Notes: generated by a model not told the origin, from the letters alone. Counted from the stretch's first letter, positions 51,637 through 61,975 are shown. The stretch is DNA of 64,000 bases from Paraburkholderia metrosideri (GCF_904848625.1 NZ_CAJHCP010000008.1:186001-250000), one strand, 5' to 3'. Translations and numbers: made by a program.

Positions 51637-52119
51637 TCAGCCCTGCGTGCGCACCTTTTTCAGCAACGCCGTCGTCGAGCGGTCATGCTCGAACGGAATC
51701 GCCAGCGCCTTGCCACCCCACCCGCGTACGATCGCGGACTCGGGCAGCACATCCATATCGTAATCACCGCCTTTGACGAGCACGTCCGGGCGCAGCGCCG
51801 AAATCAGCTCGACCGGCGTTTTCTCGCCGAAGCACACCACGTAGTCGACGCTTTCCAGCGCGGCCAGTAGCGCCATGCGGTCGGCTTCGTTATTGATCGG
51901 CCGGTCGTCGCCCTTGCCGAGCATGCGCACCGACGCGTCGCTGTTCACGCCGACAATCAGGCAAGCGCCCAGCGCCTTTGCATCGGCGAGATACGTCACG
52001 TGCCCGCGATGCAGGATATCGAACACGCCATTGGTGAACACGACAGGTGAGTTGAGCGTGGGACGCAGCGTTGCCAGTGCATCGCGCGTCAAAATCTTGC
52101 GTTCAAAAATAGCGGCCAT
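51637..52119 (-). CDS. rfaE2: Heptose 1-phosphate adenylyltransferase RfaE2
   Basis: The product has 160 residues. FTNGVFDILHRGHVTYLADA carries the HxGH nucleotidyltransferase motif, and GVNSDASVRMLGKGDDRPIN the second family block. It makes ADP-heptose from D-glycero-beta-D-manno-heptose 1-phosphate for lipopolysaccharide. It is the stand-alone form, lacking the kinase half of HldE. Confidence 0.93.
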   Translation of the reverse strand: MAAIFERKILTRDALATLRPTLNSPVVFTNGVFDILHRGHVTYLADAKALGACLIVGVNSDASVRMLGKGDDRPINNEADRMALLAALESVDYVVCFGEKTPVELISALRPDVLVKGGDYDMDVLPESAIVRGWGGKALAIPFEHDRSTTALLKKVRTQG

Positions 52120-52180
52120 GACGATGTGAAGAATGAGTAGAAATTGCCGTCACGATACAGGGTGAACGGCATCAAGCAAA

Positions 52181-52212
52181 ACGGTCCGGCAAGCTCACGC
52201 TTGTCGGACCGT
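52181..52212 (-). terminator. Hairpin terminator after the ferritin-like gene
   Basis: Read on the minus strand: a 14-bp stem with one wobble pair and a four-base loop, ending ACCGT and followed by TTTGC. It lies 78 bases after the stop of the 52291 gene. Confidence 0.6.
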
Positions 52213-52290
52213 ACTTAAACCTTTGAATCTGTTCACGCCGCGAACGTGGAACGCTGTGATGCCGCGCCCCGGATCACGAACTCAGCCGCA

Positions 52291-53163
52291 TCAAGCCGGC
52301 AGTTCGCTCGACTTCTGCTCGGCCTGCAAACGCGTCACCACTTCCTTGCGATAGCGGTTCAGTTCCTGCGCCGTGGTGAACGTGCGCTCGAACAGAATGG
52401 ACAGGTTGTGCAGAATGCGCTCGACCACTTTCTTTTCCCAGCCGTCGTCGAAACGGATCTGTTCGTCGAGCCAGCGCTCGAGCCACTCCGGATCGGGCAG
52501 ACGCGACTGAATCGTGTCGCGTGGGAACAGCGCCTGATTCACGTGCAGGTTCGTCGGATGCAGCGGTTTTTCGGTGCGGCGAGCCGATGCCATCAACACA
52601 CCGATCTTCGCAAACGCAGCACGTGCGATGTCGCCGGTTTGCGCCATCGCTTTCTTCATGTAGCGCAGATACGCGCCGCCATGACGCGCTTCGTCGCGCG
52701 AAATCGTTTCGTAAATCTGCTTGATGACCGGCTCGGTGTGCCATTCGGCCGCACGGCGATACCAGTGATTCAGACGGATTTCGCCGCAGAAATGCAGCAT
52801 CAGCGTTTCGAGCGGGGGCGCCGGATCGAATTCAAAGCGCACTGCGTGCAGCTCTTCTTCGGTCGGGCACATTTCCGGCTTGAAGCGGCGCAGATATTCC
52901 ATCAGCACCAGCGAATGTTTCTGTTCTTCGAAGAACCACACGCTCATGAACGCAGAGAAATCGCTGTCGTGATGGTTGTCACGCAGAAACATTTCCGTGG
53001 CGGGCAACGCCGACCATTCGGTGATCGCGTTCATCTTGATCGTCGCAGCCTGCTCGTCGGTCAGAAGCGATGCATCGAACTTGTCCCAGGGAATGTCTTT
53101 CTCCATGTCCCATCGAACGGATTCGAGCGATTTATAAAGTTCCGGATAAAGCATGGTGTTCAT
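52291..53163 (-). CDS. Ferritin-like diiron protein (acyl-ACP desaturase-like)
   Basis: From the ATG at 53163 the product has 290 residues. Two EExxH-type pairs fit a diiron carboxylate site: FFEEQKHSLVLMEYLRR and ISRDEARHGGAYLRYMKKA, with further acidic residues in LTDEQAATIKMNAITEWSAL. This is the ferritin-like/stearoyl-ACP desaturase superfamily; specific substrate not identified. Confidence 0.8.
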   Translation of the reverse strand: MNTMLYPELYKSLESVRWDMEKDIPWDKFDASLLTDEQAATIKMNAITEWSALPATEMFLRDNHHDSDFSAFMSVWFFEEQKHSLVLMEYLRRFKPEMCPTEEELHAVRFEFDPAPPLETLMLHFCGEIRLNHWYRRAAEWHTEPVIKQIYETISRDEARHGGAYLRYMKKAMAQTGDIARAAFAKIGVLMASARRTEKPLHPTNLHVNQALFPRDTIQSRLPDPEWLERWLDEQIRFDDGWEKKVVERILHNLSILFERTFTTAQELNRYRKEVVTRLQAEQKSSELPA

Positions 53164-53738
53164 AGTCCCACCCCTGTTCTGCGCATACTGTGTGTGTCTG
53201 TCGCTGCTACATGTAGCACTTTTGCTCACGATGAACGGAATGCACATGGCGTGCACCGTTTATCGGCCAAGTATTCGATTTTACGCGGTAATCCACTGCC
53301 AAGATGCACCAGGCAGCAAAGAAGTCCGGGCATATGTGCATGCGCGGCTAACCATAAGTTACGCGCGATGCGGCCAACCGTGGGTGAGGGATACCCTATG
53401 CCTGAGGTCGAGCCAGTTTGCGATGAAAACCGCACCGTCCAGCCCTGCGCCGGTGTTACCGGCGGCGAATAAGACGAGGGCGGCTGGATTGGTTCTTTTC
53501 AGCGCACGCCCAGAAGCCAAATAAAGCTTACACAATGATAGCACGCTGCTTTAGCAGAACCGCCGCTATGGGAGGTGCCTGATTGACATTTCTCAACAAA
53601 GCGAGCAGCGGCTTAAGTGTCGCGGACAATTCACGGCAAAACCATGACAGGCGGCGAATTTGTCGTTTTGTGTTCACGTCGGCCCCAAGGGCTTTTCGCG
53701 CACTGCATGGCTTGCCGCGCTCCGTTTGATTCCTGCCC
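53164..53738. other. Intergenic region between the diiron and PhaM genes
   Basis: These 575 bases show no convincing gene. Several overlapping frames of 60-120 codons exist on both strands but lack ribosome sites and domains. It should hold the promoter of the diiron gene. Confidence 0.45.
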
Positions 53739-54485
53739 TTAAATAGACTTTTTCGCCGTTGACGCGCTCGCGGGACGTTTGGTGGATGACGTCGCGCGCT
53801 TCGCTGCGGGCCGTTTGGCTGCGGGTTCCCCGTTTGCGGCCGGCGCTTCTGACGACTCAGCCGCCGCGCTGCCGGTTGCCGGATTGCCCGCAGCGGAGTC
53901 CGTTGCCGAGGCCGCCGCTGCGGGCGGAGCTACCGCGAACTGCGCGATCTGGTTGAACTGCGATTGCAACAGGTTCCACCACGCGGACGCGTCGAAAGGA
54001 GGCGTGGCGGGCGTTTCGTCGTCGTCACCTGCCGACGCTTCAGCGGCGCCTGCGGTTTCTGCAGCGGGCGCCGCGGGATGCGGCCAGCCAGTGGCGGGCG
54101 CCGGGCCCGGCGTAGCGGACGGCGCCGGCTGCGACATCGACGATTGCGCGAATGCGCCAAACGCACGCAGCGTAGCGAGCGTGGCGCGCTGTACTTCGAG
54201 CGCCTGGATTGCGGATTGCAGCATGCTCAGATTCAGCTTGAGCCATTGTTCGACCGCGCGCATGTCGGTGATGCGCTTGTCGAGTTCTTCGACGTTGGTG
54301 AGCGGCGCCATGATGTCCGACATCATCGACAGCGAAGGTCCGAGGTTGCCGCCAGATTGCGCCCCCGGAAAGGCCGAGCCGAACGGCGAGAGCCGCATCA
54401 TGCCCCACATGCGCTCGAGCATTTCAGCGGGCGGAAAACCGGGAAAGCCGGGAAACGGCGGCGTCGAATTAGTTGAGTCGGTCAT
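53739..54485 (-). CDS. phaM: PhaM-like polyhydroxyalkanoate granule-associated protein
   Basis: The product has 248 residues. The N-terminus PPAEMLERMWGMMRLSPFG and central KRITDMRAVEQWLKLNLSML are the PhaM pattern. A Pro/Ala-rich middle leads to a basic AKKPA-like tail (AAKRPAAKRATSSTKRPASA), resembling histone H1, which binds DNA. PhaM activates PHB synthase and tethers granules to the nucleoid. Confidence 0.88.
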   Translation of the reverse strand: MTDSTNSTPPFPGFPGFPPAEMLERMWGMMRLSPFGSAFPGAQSGGNLGPSLSMMSDIMAPLTNVEELDKRITDMRAVEQWLKLNLSMLQSAIQALEVQRATLATLRAFGAFAQSSMSQPAPSATPGPAPATGWPHPAAPAAETAGAAEASAGDDDETPATPPFDASAWWNLLQSQFNQIAQFAVAPPAAAASATDSAAGNPATGSAAAESSEAPAANGEPAAKRPAAKRATSSTKRPASASTAKKSI

Positions 54486-54634
54486 GCTTGTCGCCTCGCT
54501 GCATAAGGGGAAGGTGAGCGCCGTCCCGCGCGTCTGGTTCAGGTTCGGGTTCGATTCAACGTCGAGCCTGGTCCGAGCTGGTGTCGATATGGGTCCGGTT
54601 CAATCATACCGTGTGAGATGCGGAATCTGGACCG

Positions 54635-55534
54635 CTAGCCGTTCGATGAATCGCCACCGGACCGCTCCCGTGACGCGTCGCGCCAAGGGTCGGCGGCACC
54701 GAAATCGGGCGCGCGCCGCTCACGCAGCGAGTTCACGCCTTCACGCACATCCGGGCCGGCAAAGCCCATGAATTCCAGTGCGAGCGAAGTATCAAACGCG
54801 GGGCCCGCTGAGCGCAGCCAGTTGTTCAACGCGTATTTGGTCCAGCGAATCGCCGTCTGCGAGCCGTTCGCCAGCTTCTGCGCCACCTCGAATGCCTTTG
54901 ACAGCAGATCGCTTTCGTCGACGGCGAGCGACACGAGGCCGATGCGCTCCGCCTCTTCGCCGCTGACGGGTTCGCACAGCATCAGGTAGTACTTCGCCTT
55001 GGCCATGCCGCACAGAAGCGGCCAGACGATTGCCGCGTGATCACCCGCAGCGACGCCGAGCCGCGTATGGCCGTCGATGATCCGCGCGGTCTTCGCCGCG
55101 ATCGAGATATCGGCCAGCAACCCGGCGACAAGTCCGGCGCCGACCGCCGGACCGTGCATGGCCGACACGATCGGCTTGCTGCAATTGATCACGTTGTAGA
55201 CCAGATCGCGGGCCTCGCGCCACACGCGGGCGCGCACGTCGAAATCGGCCGCCATGTCTTCGACCAGCTGCAGGTCGCCGCCCGCCGAAAAGCCTTTGCC
55301 TTCGCCACGAATGATCGCGACGCGCGTGTCGGGATCGCGGTCGATATCGCGCCAGATTTCCGCCAGTTCGAAATGCATGCGCGCGTTGGCCGTAGCGAGG
55401 CCGCTTTTGTTCGCGCCCTCGCCGTTCATCACGACTTCGAGCACGCCATGGGGATGACGGTGCAACTGAAGCGCTTGATAGCGTGCGTAATAGGCGTCGT
55501 TACTGTGTGATGCGGAAGAAGGTACGTGGGACAT
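54635..55534 (-). CDS. Enoyl-CoA hydratase/isomerase family protein
   Basis: From the ATG at 55534 the product has 299 residues. Crotonase motifs: AIIRGEGKGFSAGGDLQLVE and SAMHGPAVGAGLVAGLLADI form the oxyanion hole. The position usually held by a catalytic Glu reads RLGVAAGDHAAI, so a hydratase reaction is not assured. It may work with the neighbouring binding protein. Confidence 0.88.
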   Translation of the reverse strand: MSHVPSSASHSNDAYYARYQALQLHRHPHGVLEVVMNGEGANKSGLATANARMHFELAEIWRDIDRDPDTRVAIIRGEGKGFSAGGDLQLVEDMAADFDVRARVWREARDLVYNVINCSKPIVSAMHGPAVGAGLVAGLLADISIAAKTARIIDGHTRLGVAAGDHAAIVWPLLCGMAKAKYYLMLCEPVSGEEAERIGLVSLAVDESDLLSKAFEVAQKLANGSQTAIRWTKYALNNWLRSAGPAFDTSLALEFMGFAGPDVREGVNSLRERRAPDFGAADPWRDASRERSGGDSSNG

Positions 55535-55588
55535 GATGAGCAATCCGTGTGTCGCTGAAACTGTTGAACCGGGGTCGCAAGCCGCCGA

Positions 55589-56836
55589 TTAACGCGGCTG
55601 ATAAACCCACTTCCCGTTGCTGATTTCGACCATCACGCGAGCCCGCTGATCGAGCCCGAGGTGATCGGTAGCGCTCATATTGACGACGCCGTTGGTATCC
55701 GCGAGACCTTGTGTTGTTTCGAGCGCATCGCGTAAAGCGCGGCGAAACTCCGGGGTGCCGGGTGCGCCTGCTTTCAGCGCGATCGGCACGGCGTGATTGA
55801 GCAGCACGCCAGCGTCCCACGTGTATGAGCCGAACGCCGACACGCTGCCCGCTCCATGCTGCGCCTCGAAGCGCGCGATGTAGTCCAGCGCGAGCCGTTT
55901 CGCCGGATGGTCCGCAGGCAATTGCGCGGCGACCAGCACCGGACTCGCGGGCAGGAACGTGCCGTTGCAATCGGCGCCGCACACGCGCAGGAAGTCGTTA
56001 TTGCCGACCCCGTGATTGTGATAGATCAAGCCCTTGTAGCCGCGCTCCCGAAGCGTTTTTGGCGGCAACGCGGCGGGCGTGCCGGCTGCGCCGACCACGA
56101 CCGCGTCTGGATGCGTCGCGAGGATTTTCAGAATCTGACCGGTGACACTCGGGTCCGTGCGATTGAAGCGCTCGCTCGCCACCATGTCGATGTGATGCAG
56201 TTGAGCGAACTTCGCGACTTCGGCGTAGAAAGTTTCGCCAAGCGCGTCGGCCTGCCCGATGAAGGCGATGGTTTTGACGTTGTGCGTGCTCGCGTGTTCG
56301 GCAATGGCGGACGCCATCATCGCGTCGGTCTGCGGGGTCTTGAATACCCAGTGACGTTTTGCATCGACGGGTTCGATGATTTTCGCGGACGACGCCAGCG
56401 AGATCATCGGCGTTGTGCCTTCGGCGACGACGTCGATCATCGCCAGCGAATTCGGCGTGATCGACGAACCGATGATCGCGTCGACGTGATTTTCGGAGAT
56501 CAGCTTCTTGGTGTCCTGCACGGCCTGGGTGGTGTCGGACGCGTCGTCGAGCACGGTGTATTCGACCGTTTGACCGCCGATCTGTTTGGGCAGCAGCGCA
56601 ACCGTGTCGCGTGCGGGAATACCGAGCGACGCGGCCGGTCCGGTCAATGACAGCACGAGGCCGATCTTGACCTGCGCACATGCGATGGCGGGAAATGCGC
56701 AGGCCGACGCGCAAGCGAGCGCGGCGCAGAATGCGGCGGCACGGCGGGCGAACGGGTTGACCGATCCGCTTTGCTTCACGTTCGACGCGTGAGCGTGCCG
56801 GCTTCCCGTTGCACCGGATTGTTCAAATAGCAGCAT
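55589..56836 (-). CDS. ABC branched-chain amino-acid-type substrate-binding protein
   Basis: The product has 415 residues with GAGGAGACAGGC before the ATG and a signal peptide ending IACA. Mature part QVKIGLVLSLTGPAASLGIP, IIGSSITPNSLAMIDVVAEG, GSYTWDAGVLLNHAVPIALK is the LivJ/Peripla_BP_6 fold. No permease or ATPase genes lie next to it, so it must pair with components elsewhere. Confidence 0.9.
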   Translation of the reverse strand: MLLFEQSGATGSRHAHASNVKQSGSVNPFARRAAAFCAALACASACAFPAIACAQVKIGLVLSLTGPAASLGIPARDTVALLPKQIGGQTVEYTVLDDASDTTQAVQDTKKLISENHVDAIIGSSITPNSLAMIDVVAEGTTPMISLASSAKIIEPVDAKRHWVFKTPQTDAMMASAIAEHASTHNVKTIAFIGQADALGETFYAEVAKFAQLHHIDMVASERFNRTDPSVTGQILKILATHPDAVVVGAAGTPAALPPKTLRERGYKGLIYHNHGVGNNDFLRVCGADCNGTFLPASPVLVAAQLPADHPAKRLALDYIARFEAQHGAGSVSAFGSYTWDAGVLLNHAVPIALKAGAPGTPEFRRALRDALETTQGLADTNGVVNMSATDHLGLDQRARVMVEISNGKWVYQPR

Positions 56837-57055
56837 GCCTGTCTCCTCACGTCGGTTTTTCGTTTTGATCTACTGCCGATGTGCCGCTTACAGCGTTGCC
56901 AGCCACGCCGCTGCGCCAATCAGTGTAGCGGCGCGCTGCGGTGACGGCATCGGGCGAAACCCTTTCGCTTCTGCCTGCGTCGACCAATGCGGGCGCAGGT
57001 CTGATGCCGCGCTCCGCATGTCGATCGTGATGCTTCAATGCTTCAATTCAAGGCT

Positions 57056-58039
57056 TCAGTCCAGCGGCGCGATGCTCTGATCGATCGAACCGAAAATCGA
57101 CTTGCCCGCTTCGTCGAACATTTCGATCTTCACCGTATCGCCGTACTTCATGAACTCGGTTTGCGGCGCGCCGTGCTCGATGGTTTCGAGGCAGCGCTTC
57201 TCGGCGATACAACAGTAGCCGCGCTTCGCGTCCTTGTTCGACACCGTGCCCGATCCGACAATCGCCCCCGTGCGCAAATTGCGCGTCTTGGCCGCATGTG
57301 CGATCAATTGCCCGAAGTGAAACACCATATCGGTGCCCGCGTCCGGCTGGCCAACCTTCCTGTTGTTCCAATGAACGATCATCGGTCGATGTACGCGGCC
57401 TTCGCGCCAATGTTCACCGAGTTCATCGGGCGTCACGGCGACCGGCGCGAACGAGGTTGCCGGCTTGCTCTGGAAAAAGCCGAAGCCCTTCGCGAGTTCA
57501 GCGGGGATCAGGTTACGTAGCGAGACGTCGTTGCAAAGCGTGATGAGCCGGATGCTTCTAAGCGCCTGGTCGGGCGTCGAGCCCATCGGCACGTCGCCGG
57601 TGATCACGGCGACTTCCGCCTCGAAGTCGATGCCAAACGCTTCCGATGCGCACAGCACGTCGTCCTTCGGCCCGACGAAGTCGTCGCTGCCGCCCTGGTA
57701 CATCAGCGGATCGGTCCAGAACTCCGGCGGCATCTCCGCGCCGCGCGCACGGCGCACGAGTTCGACATGGTTCACATACGACGAGCCATCGGCCCACTGG
57801 AAAGCGCGCGGCAGCGGCGCCATGCACTCTTTGGCGTCGAACGTAAAGCTGTTGCGCGCGCGGCCCTGGTTGAGCGCGTCGTACAGGTCGTTCAGTTGCG
57901 GCGCGTAGAAGGCCCAGTCGTCGAGCACGCGCTGCATGGTGGGCGCGATCGCGTCGGCGATGGCCGCGGTATGCAGGTCGCGGGACACGACGATCAGTTG
58001 ACCGTCGCGCGTGCCGTCCTTCAGCGTGGCAAGTTTCAT
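57056..58039 (-). CDS. Fumarylacetoacetate hydrolase family protein
   Basis: The product has 327 residues. The metal-binding block FGIDFEAEVAVITGDVPMG and KPATSFAPVAVTPDELG, TRNLRTGAIVGSGTVSNKD mark the FAH fold. Members cleave carbon-carbon bonds in acylpyruvates or aromatic breakdown products. It is divergent from an IclR gene, which may control it. Confidence 0.9.
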   Translation of the reverse strand: MKLATLKDGTRDGQLIVVSRDLHTAAIADAIAPTMQRVLDDWAFYAPQLNDLYDALNQGRARNSFTFDAKECMAPLPRAFQWADGSSYVNHVELVRRARGAEMPPEFWTDPLMYQGGSDDFVGPKDDVLCASEAFGIDFEAEVAVITGDVPMGSTPDQALRSIRLITLCNDVSLRNLIPAELAKGFGFFQSKPATSFAPVAVTPDELGEHWREGRVHRPMIVHWNNRKVGQPDAGTDMVFHFGQLIAHAAKTRNLRTGAIVGSGTVSNKDAKRGYCCIAEKRCLETIEHGAPQTEFMKYGDTVKIEMFDEAGKSIFGSIDQSIAPLD

Positions 58040-58184
58040 AGAGGAGTGAACCGTGTTAGTGACGATGGAGGGAATCTATTCTACGATGGTGAATCGGCGC
58101 GACCCAAGTGGGTGAGGGTTTTCAGCGGGCGCGTCGCCATCAACCTCTTTCACCGCTTCTGAACGCGCGCCATGCGCCCCGCTC

Positions 58185-59084
58185 ATGCCTCCAACTGCCC
58201 GCTCCGGCGCGATCCGTACCGACTCCGACTCCGCTGAACCACTCGACGCGCCCGAAGCCGACGACGACAGCGTCGACACCGGCGAAGAGAAGTTGCGCTC
58301 GGGCATCCAGTCGATCGAGGTCGGTTTCAGATTGCTCGACGTGCTGACCCACGAACCTCGCGCGATGATGCTGCGCGATCTCGCGCAACGCGCCGGCATG
58401 AGTCCAGCGAAAGCACATCGGTATCTGGTGAGTTTTCTGCGCCTCAGTGTCGTGTCGCAAGATCCATTGTCGGGGCGTTACGAACTCGGCGGCTTCGCGT
58501 TGCAGTTGGGACTCGCACGGCTTGCGCGCGTCGACGGTGTGAAGCTCGCGCGGATCGCGCTGGCGGAATTGCGTGACCGGCTCGATCTCACCGTGGGTAT
58601 CGCGGTGTGGGGCAATCAGGGGCCGACCATGGTCCACTGGATGGAATCGAGTCATCCCGCGAAGGCGTCGCTGAAGCTTGGCGATGTGATGCCGCTGCTC
58701 AGTTCCGCCACTGGCCTGCTGTTCGCCGCCTATCTGCCCGCGAGTAAAACTGCCGCGATGCTCGAACGCGAACTGACTGACTCGCGTCGCTCATCGCATA
58801 TGAGCGGCCCGCGTACCCATGAAGAGGTCGCCACGGTGCTCGCTCAAGTGCGCGAGCATGAAGCGGCACGCGTCGAAGGCATGTTGCTGCCGACCATTCA
58901 CGCGTTCTGCATGCCGGTGTTCGATTCGACGGGTGAGCTTGCGTTGGGGCTGGTCGCACTTGGACATGAAGGCGTGTTCGATATTCGCTGGGGCGGTGAA
59001 ATCGATCTGGCCTTGCGTGACTGCGCGCAAAAGCTGTCGTACGAGCTGGGGTATAGTGCGGCGCCCCGCTGCGAAGATACGTAA
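58185..59084 (+). CDS. IclR-family transcriptional regulator
   Basis: The product has 299 residues. After a 45-residue acidic start, the winged helix is SIEVGFRLLDVLTHEPRAMM, AQRAGMSPAKAHRYLVSFLR. The effector domain includes VGIAVWGNQGPTMVHWMES and STGELALGLVALG. Likely controls the fumarylacetoacetase-family gene 145 bases away on the other strand. Confidence 0.92.
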   Translation: MPPTARSGAIRTDSDSAEPLDAPEADDDSVDTGEEKLRSGIQSIEVGFRLLDVLTHEPRAMMLRDLAQRAGMSPAKAHRYLVSFLRLSVVSQDPLSGRYELGGFALQLGLARLARVDGVKLARIALAELRDRLDLTVGIAVWGNQGPTMVHWMESSHPAKASLKLGDVMPLLSSATGLLFAAYLPASKTAAMLERELTDSRRSSHMSGPRTHEEVATVLAQVREHEAARVEGMLLPTIHAFCMPVFDSTGELALGLVALGHEGVFDIRWGGEIDLALRDCAQKLSYELGYSAAPRCEDT

Positions 59085-59220
59085 CGAAAGGCGTTGAAAT
59101 GACGGGTCGCCGTGGTTCAAGGAACATCGTTCGCGGCCACGCGGTCGAACCCGTTCGCTCATTCGCCTTATGCTGGCGCATCCACCAAACCGCGCTCCCT
59201 CACTAGACATTCAATCGCCG

Positions 59221-60519
59221 ATGGCCTCAGCCTCCGCCTCCCGCCGCGCCGATCACCTGCCGCCCAGCGAGCCGCGACGCGGTTCGCGTGCGTGGCGGTG
59301 GATCGCGGTACTGGTGAGCGTGGTCGTCGTGCACTGGATCGCTGCGCAATGGTTCGAGCGCAACCGCGCATCGCTCAATCCGCATGACAACGAGCATGTG
59401 CCTGTTCAGGTCGCGCTGCTGACGCCGGAGCGCGTCGAAAGCAAACCTGCCGCCGCGACGCAACCGGCTCCCGCCCCGGCTCCCCCACATACAGCCGTAG
59501 CGAGCCCGCCACGCGAACATGTGCTGACCGCGCTTCAGCCTGCTGCGAATCAGGCCGCCCCGGCAGCAGCGGCATCGGACGTGGTGGCCAGCGCGCCCGA
59601 TGGTGCCAGCGCACCCAGCGTGAACCCGAGCGCGAACGCCGGCACCGGCACAGCCAGCGCGCCCGTTGCCGCCAGCGCGCCTCAGGCATCGCCGGGCGTG
59701 AAGTTTTCCGTCCCGCCGTCGGCCGAGTTGCAGTACGACACGTTTTATAACAGCGTGCGCAATGCACCCGGCACGATCCACTGGACCAGCAGCGCTAAAG
59801 GCTACGAGATGATCGTGTCCGTGCCGCTGCCGTTCGTGGGTCCATTCGTCTACTCGAGCCACGGGCACATCGATGCATTCGGTCTGGCGCCCGACCAGTA
59901 CAGCGAGAAGCGCGGCCGTCGCGCGGAAGACATCGCGATTTTCAATCGCACAGAGAAGAAAATCGCTTTCACGCGGACACCCGACACGCTGCCGCTGCCC
60001 GATGGCGCGCAGGACCGTTTCAGCATGGTGATGCAACTCGCGAGTCTGGTCCGTGGCGATCCGTCGGCGTATAAGCCCGGCGTGACGCGGCAGTTCTTCG
60101 TGGTCGACAACAATAGCGGCGAAAACTGGCCCGTCGAGACGATCGGTGACGAAACCATCCGCACGGATCAAGGCTATCTGGAGACGCGCCATTTCAAACG
60201 CCTGCCTCGCCATGATGGCGACTTGCGACGCATCGACGTGTGGCTTGCGCCGGCGCTCGGCTGGCTGCCCGCGCGTATCGTTCAAACAGAACCGAACGGC
60301 AACCAGTTCGAACTGGTCTGGCGCGGCAAGCTGAGCATCGACGAAGCGGGCTCGCAGGATGGCGACCCCAATGCCAATCAAAGCGGCAACGATGCCGCAT
60401 CCGCGCTGCCCGCCAATTCCGCCAACACCCCGCCCCCCGCCGACACACCGGCAGTTACGCCCGAGCCGCCCCCGGCTCCCGCGGTCGATCCGACCGATGC
60501 CGGCAACCTCAAGCCTTAA
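59221..60519 (+). CDS. DUF3108-domain membrane-anchored protein
   Basis: From the ATG at 59221 (an in-frame ATG at 59170 adds 17 residues) the product has 432 residues. One span (WRWIAVLVSVVVVHWIAAQW), a long Ala/Pro-rich linker, then the DUF3108 domain (YDTFYNSVRNAPGTIHWTSS; RRIDVWLAPALGWLPARIVQ) and a low-complexity tail. DUF3108 proteins are periplasmic with unknown function. Confidence 0.82.
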   Translation: MASASASRRADHLPPSEPRRGSRAWRWIAVLVSVVVVHWIAAQWFERNRASLNPHDNEHVPVQVALLTPERVESKPAAATQPAPAPAPPHTAVASPPREHVLTALQPAANQAAPAAAASDVVASAPDGASAPSVNPSANAGTGTASAPVAASAPQASPGVKFSVPPSAELQYDTFYNSVRNAPGTIHWTSSAKGYEMIVSVPLPFVGPFVYSSHGHIDAFGLAPDQYSEKRGRRAEDIAIFNRTEKKIAFTRTPDTLPLPDGAQDRFSMVMQLASLVRGDPSAYKPGVTRQFFVVDNNSGENWPVETIGDETIRTDQGYLETRHFKRLPRHDGDLRRIDVWLAPALGWLPARIVQTEPNGNQFELVWRGKLSIDEAGSQDGDPNANQSGNDAASALPANSANTPPPADTPAVTPEPPPAPAVDPTDAGNLKP

Positions 60520-60715
60520 CTGTCGCTGAATCCGAATAAGGTCTCAGCAGATCGTCGAAACTTCCGCGACGCTCGTGACTCGCACGTCTGTTGCAACCGT
60601 TCGCGCGGATACTGCGTATATGAGTCAAGCTTGTGACGAAGTTTTGTGACGAAGTCGGAAGACGACATGCAGCGCGCAAACGGACCTTCTACTGCGTTTC
60701 CTTCAAGGAGCCCGC

Positions 60716-61504
60716 ATGCAAGTGAACATCAACGGCATCGAAACGCGCTATGTGCTGAGCAACGAGGGCGGCGGCCCGTGGCTGACGTTCGTCCATCAGC
60801 TCGGCGGCGATTTGTCCATATGGGACCAACTCGCCGGCTATTTCCGCGACGACTTCACGGTGCTGCGTTACGACGTACGCGGTCATGGCAGGACTGCGGT
60901 ATCGGCTGAACCGTTTGGCGTTAGCGATCTGTCAGACGATCTTGCCGCGCTGCTGGACACGCTCGGCGCGCCCAGCACGCATCTCGTCGGCATGTCGATG
61001 GGGGGCATGATCGCGCAGCAATTTGCGCTCGATCACCCGTCGCGCGTCGATACGTTGACGATCGCCGACAGTTCTCCTGGCACCACACCAGAAGCCCGTG
61101 GCACATGGGATCAACGCGCGCACGCCGCGCGCTCGGATGGAATGGGAGCGCTTACATCGACCACATTGAGCCGCTGGCTGACGGCCGATTTTCAGGCAGC
61201 GCATCCCGAAGCGGTCGAACCCATTCGTGAAGTTCTTGCGCACACGTTGCCAGAAGGCTACGCAATGGCATGCGAAGCGCTGCGCGAATTCGACGTACGC
61301 AGTAAGCTGGGAAGCATTGTTCGCCCAACCCTGGTCGTGGCGGGGCGCCACGATTCGGGCACGCCGCCTGCTACTTCGCGGTTAATAGCCGACGCCATCC
61401 ATGGCGCACAGTTCGAACTTCTCGATGCAGCCCATCTTGCCCCCATCGAGCAATCTCACCGTTTTGCTGCACTGCTTGAAACGTTTCTTGAAAGGCCGGT
61501 CTAA
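60716..61504 (+). CDS. Alpha/beta hydrolase, 3-oxoadipate enol-lactonase (PcaD)-like
   Basis: The product has 262 residues with AAGGAG nine bases before the ATG. FVHQLGGDLSIWDQLA, the nucleophile elbow VGMSMGGMIA (catalytic Ser), TLVVAGRHDSGTPP (Asp) and LDAAHLAPIEQ (His) form the triad. PcaD-like by overall match; no other pca genes are nearby. Confidence 0.85.
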   Translation: MQVNINGIETRYVLSNEGGGPWLTFVHQLGGDLSIWDQLAGYFRDDFTVLRYDVRGHGRTAVSAEPFGVSDLSDDLAALLDTLGAPSTHLVGMSMGGMIAQQFALDHPSRVDTLTIADSSPGTTPEARGTWDQRAHAARSDGMGALTSTTLSRWLTADFQAAHPEAVEPIREVLAHTLPEGYAMACEALREFDVRSKLGSIVRPTLVVAGRHDSGTPPATSRLIADAIHGAQFELLDAAHLAPIEQSHRFAALLETFLERPV

Positions 61505-61622
61505 CCGGTAGGTTCGGAACTTCACAAGCGTCAAACCCGGACCCACCCCTTGAATTCCACACCACACGCTCCATTTATGGTGCAGGAACGGCCAGGAGCC
61601 AACGGAAATAAGGAGTGTCGCC

Positions 61623-61880
61623 ATGCAAATGATCTATAACAGCCCCAACTATTGTGTTGTCGAGTTTCCGCCGCAGGAAGGTCTGCTGGCCATGAAGTCG
61701 GGTGGGTATGAGATCGTGGACAAGAACATGCAGCGTGAAATCTATATCGACGGTGCGATGGCGGCACGTTTTCGCGAGCATGTGCAAAAGCTGATCGAAG
61801 AGGAACCGTCGCTGGACGAAGTAGACGAATTCCTCGGCCAGTTCGACAGCCTGATGCATCAACCGGTGATTCTTCACTGA
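61623..61880 (+). CDS. DUF3567-family protein
   Basis: The product has 85 residues, starting MQMIYNSPNYCVVEFPPQEG. This short family is typical of Burkholderiales and usually lies near metH. Function unknown. Confidence 0.88.
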   Translation: MQMIYNSPNYCVVEFPPQEGLLAMKSGGYEIVDKNMQREIYIDGAMAARFREHVQKLIEEEPSLDEVDEFLGQFDSLMHQPVILH

Positions 61881-61926
61881 TCTCAGGGTTAGGCTTAAGG
61901 TTTTTTTGGCGACATATATCGACCGC

Positions 61927-61954
61927 GCCGTCCGGCAAAACCGGCGGCCTTTTT
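61927..61954 (+). terminator. Terminator after the DUF3567 gene
   Basis: GCCG-T-CCGG, loop CAAAA, CCGG-CGGC, then CTTTTT; about 45 bases after the stop. Confidence 0.75.
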
Positions 61955-61975
61955 AAGGCGGTCAGCAGGAATGGA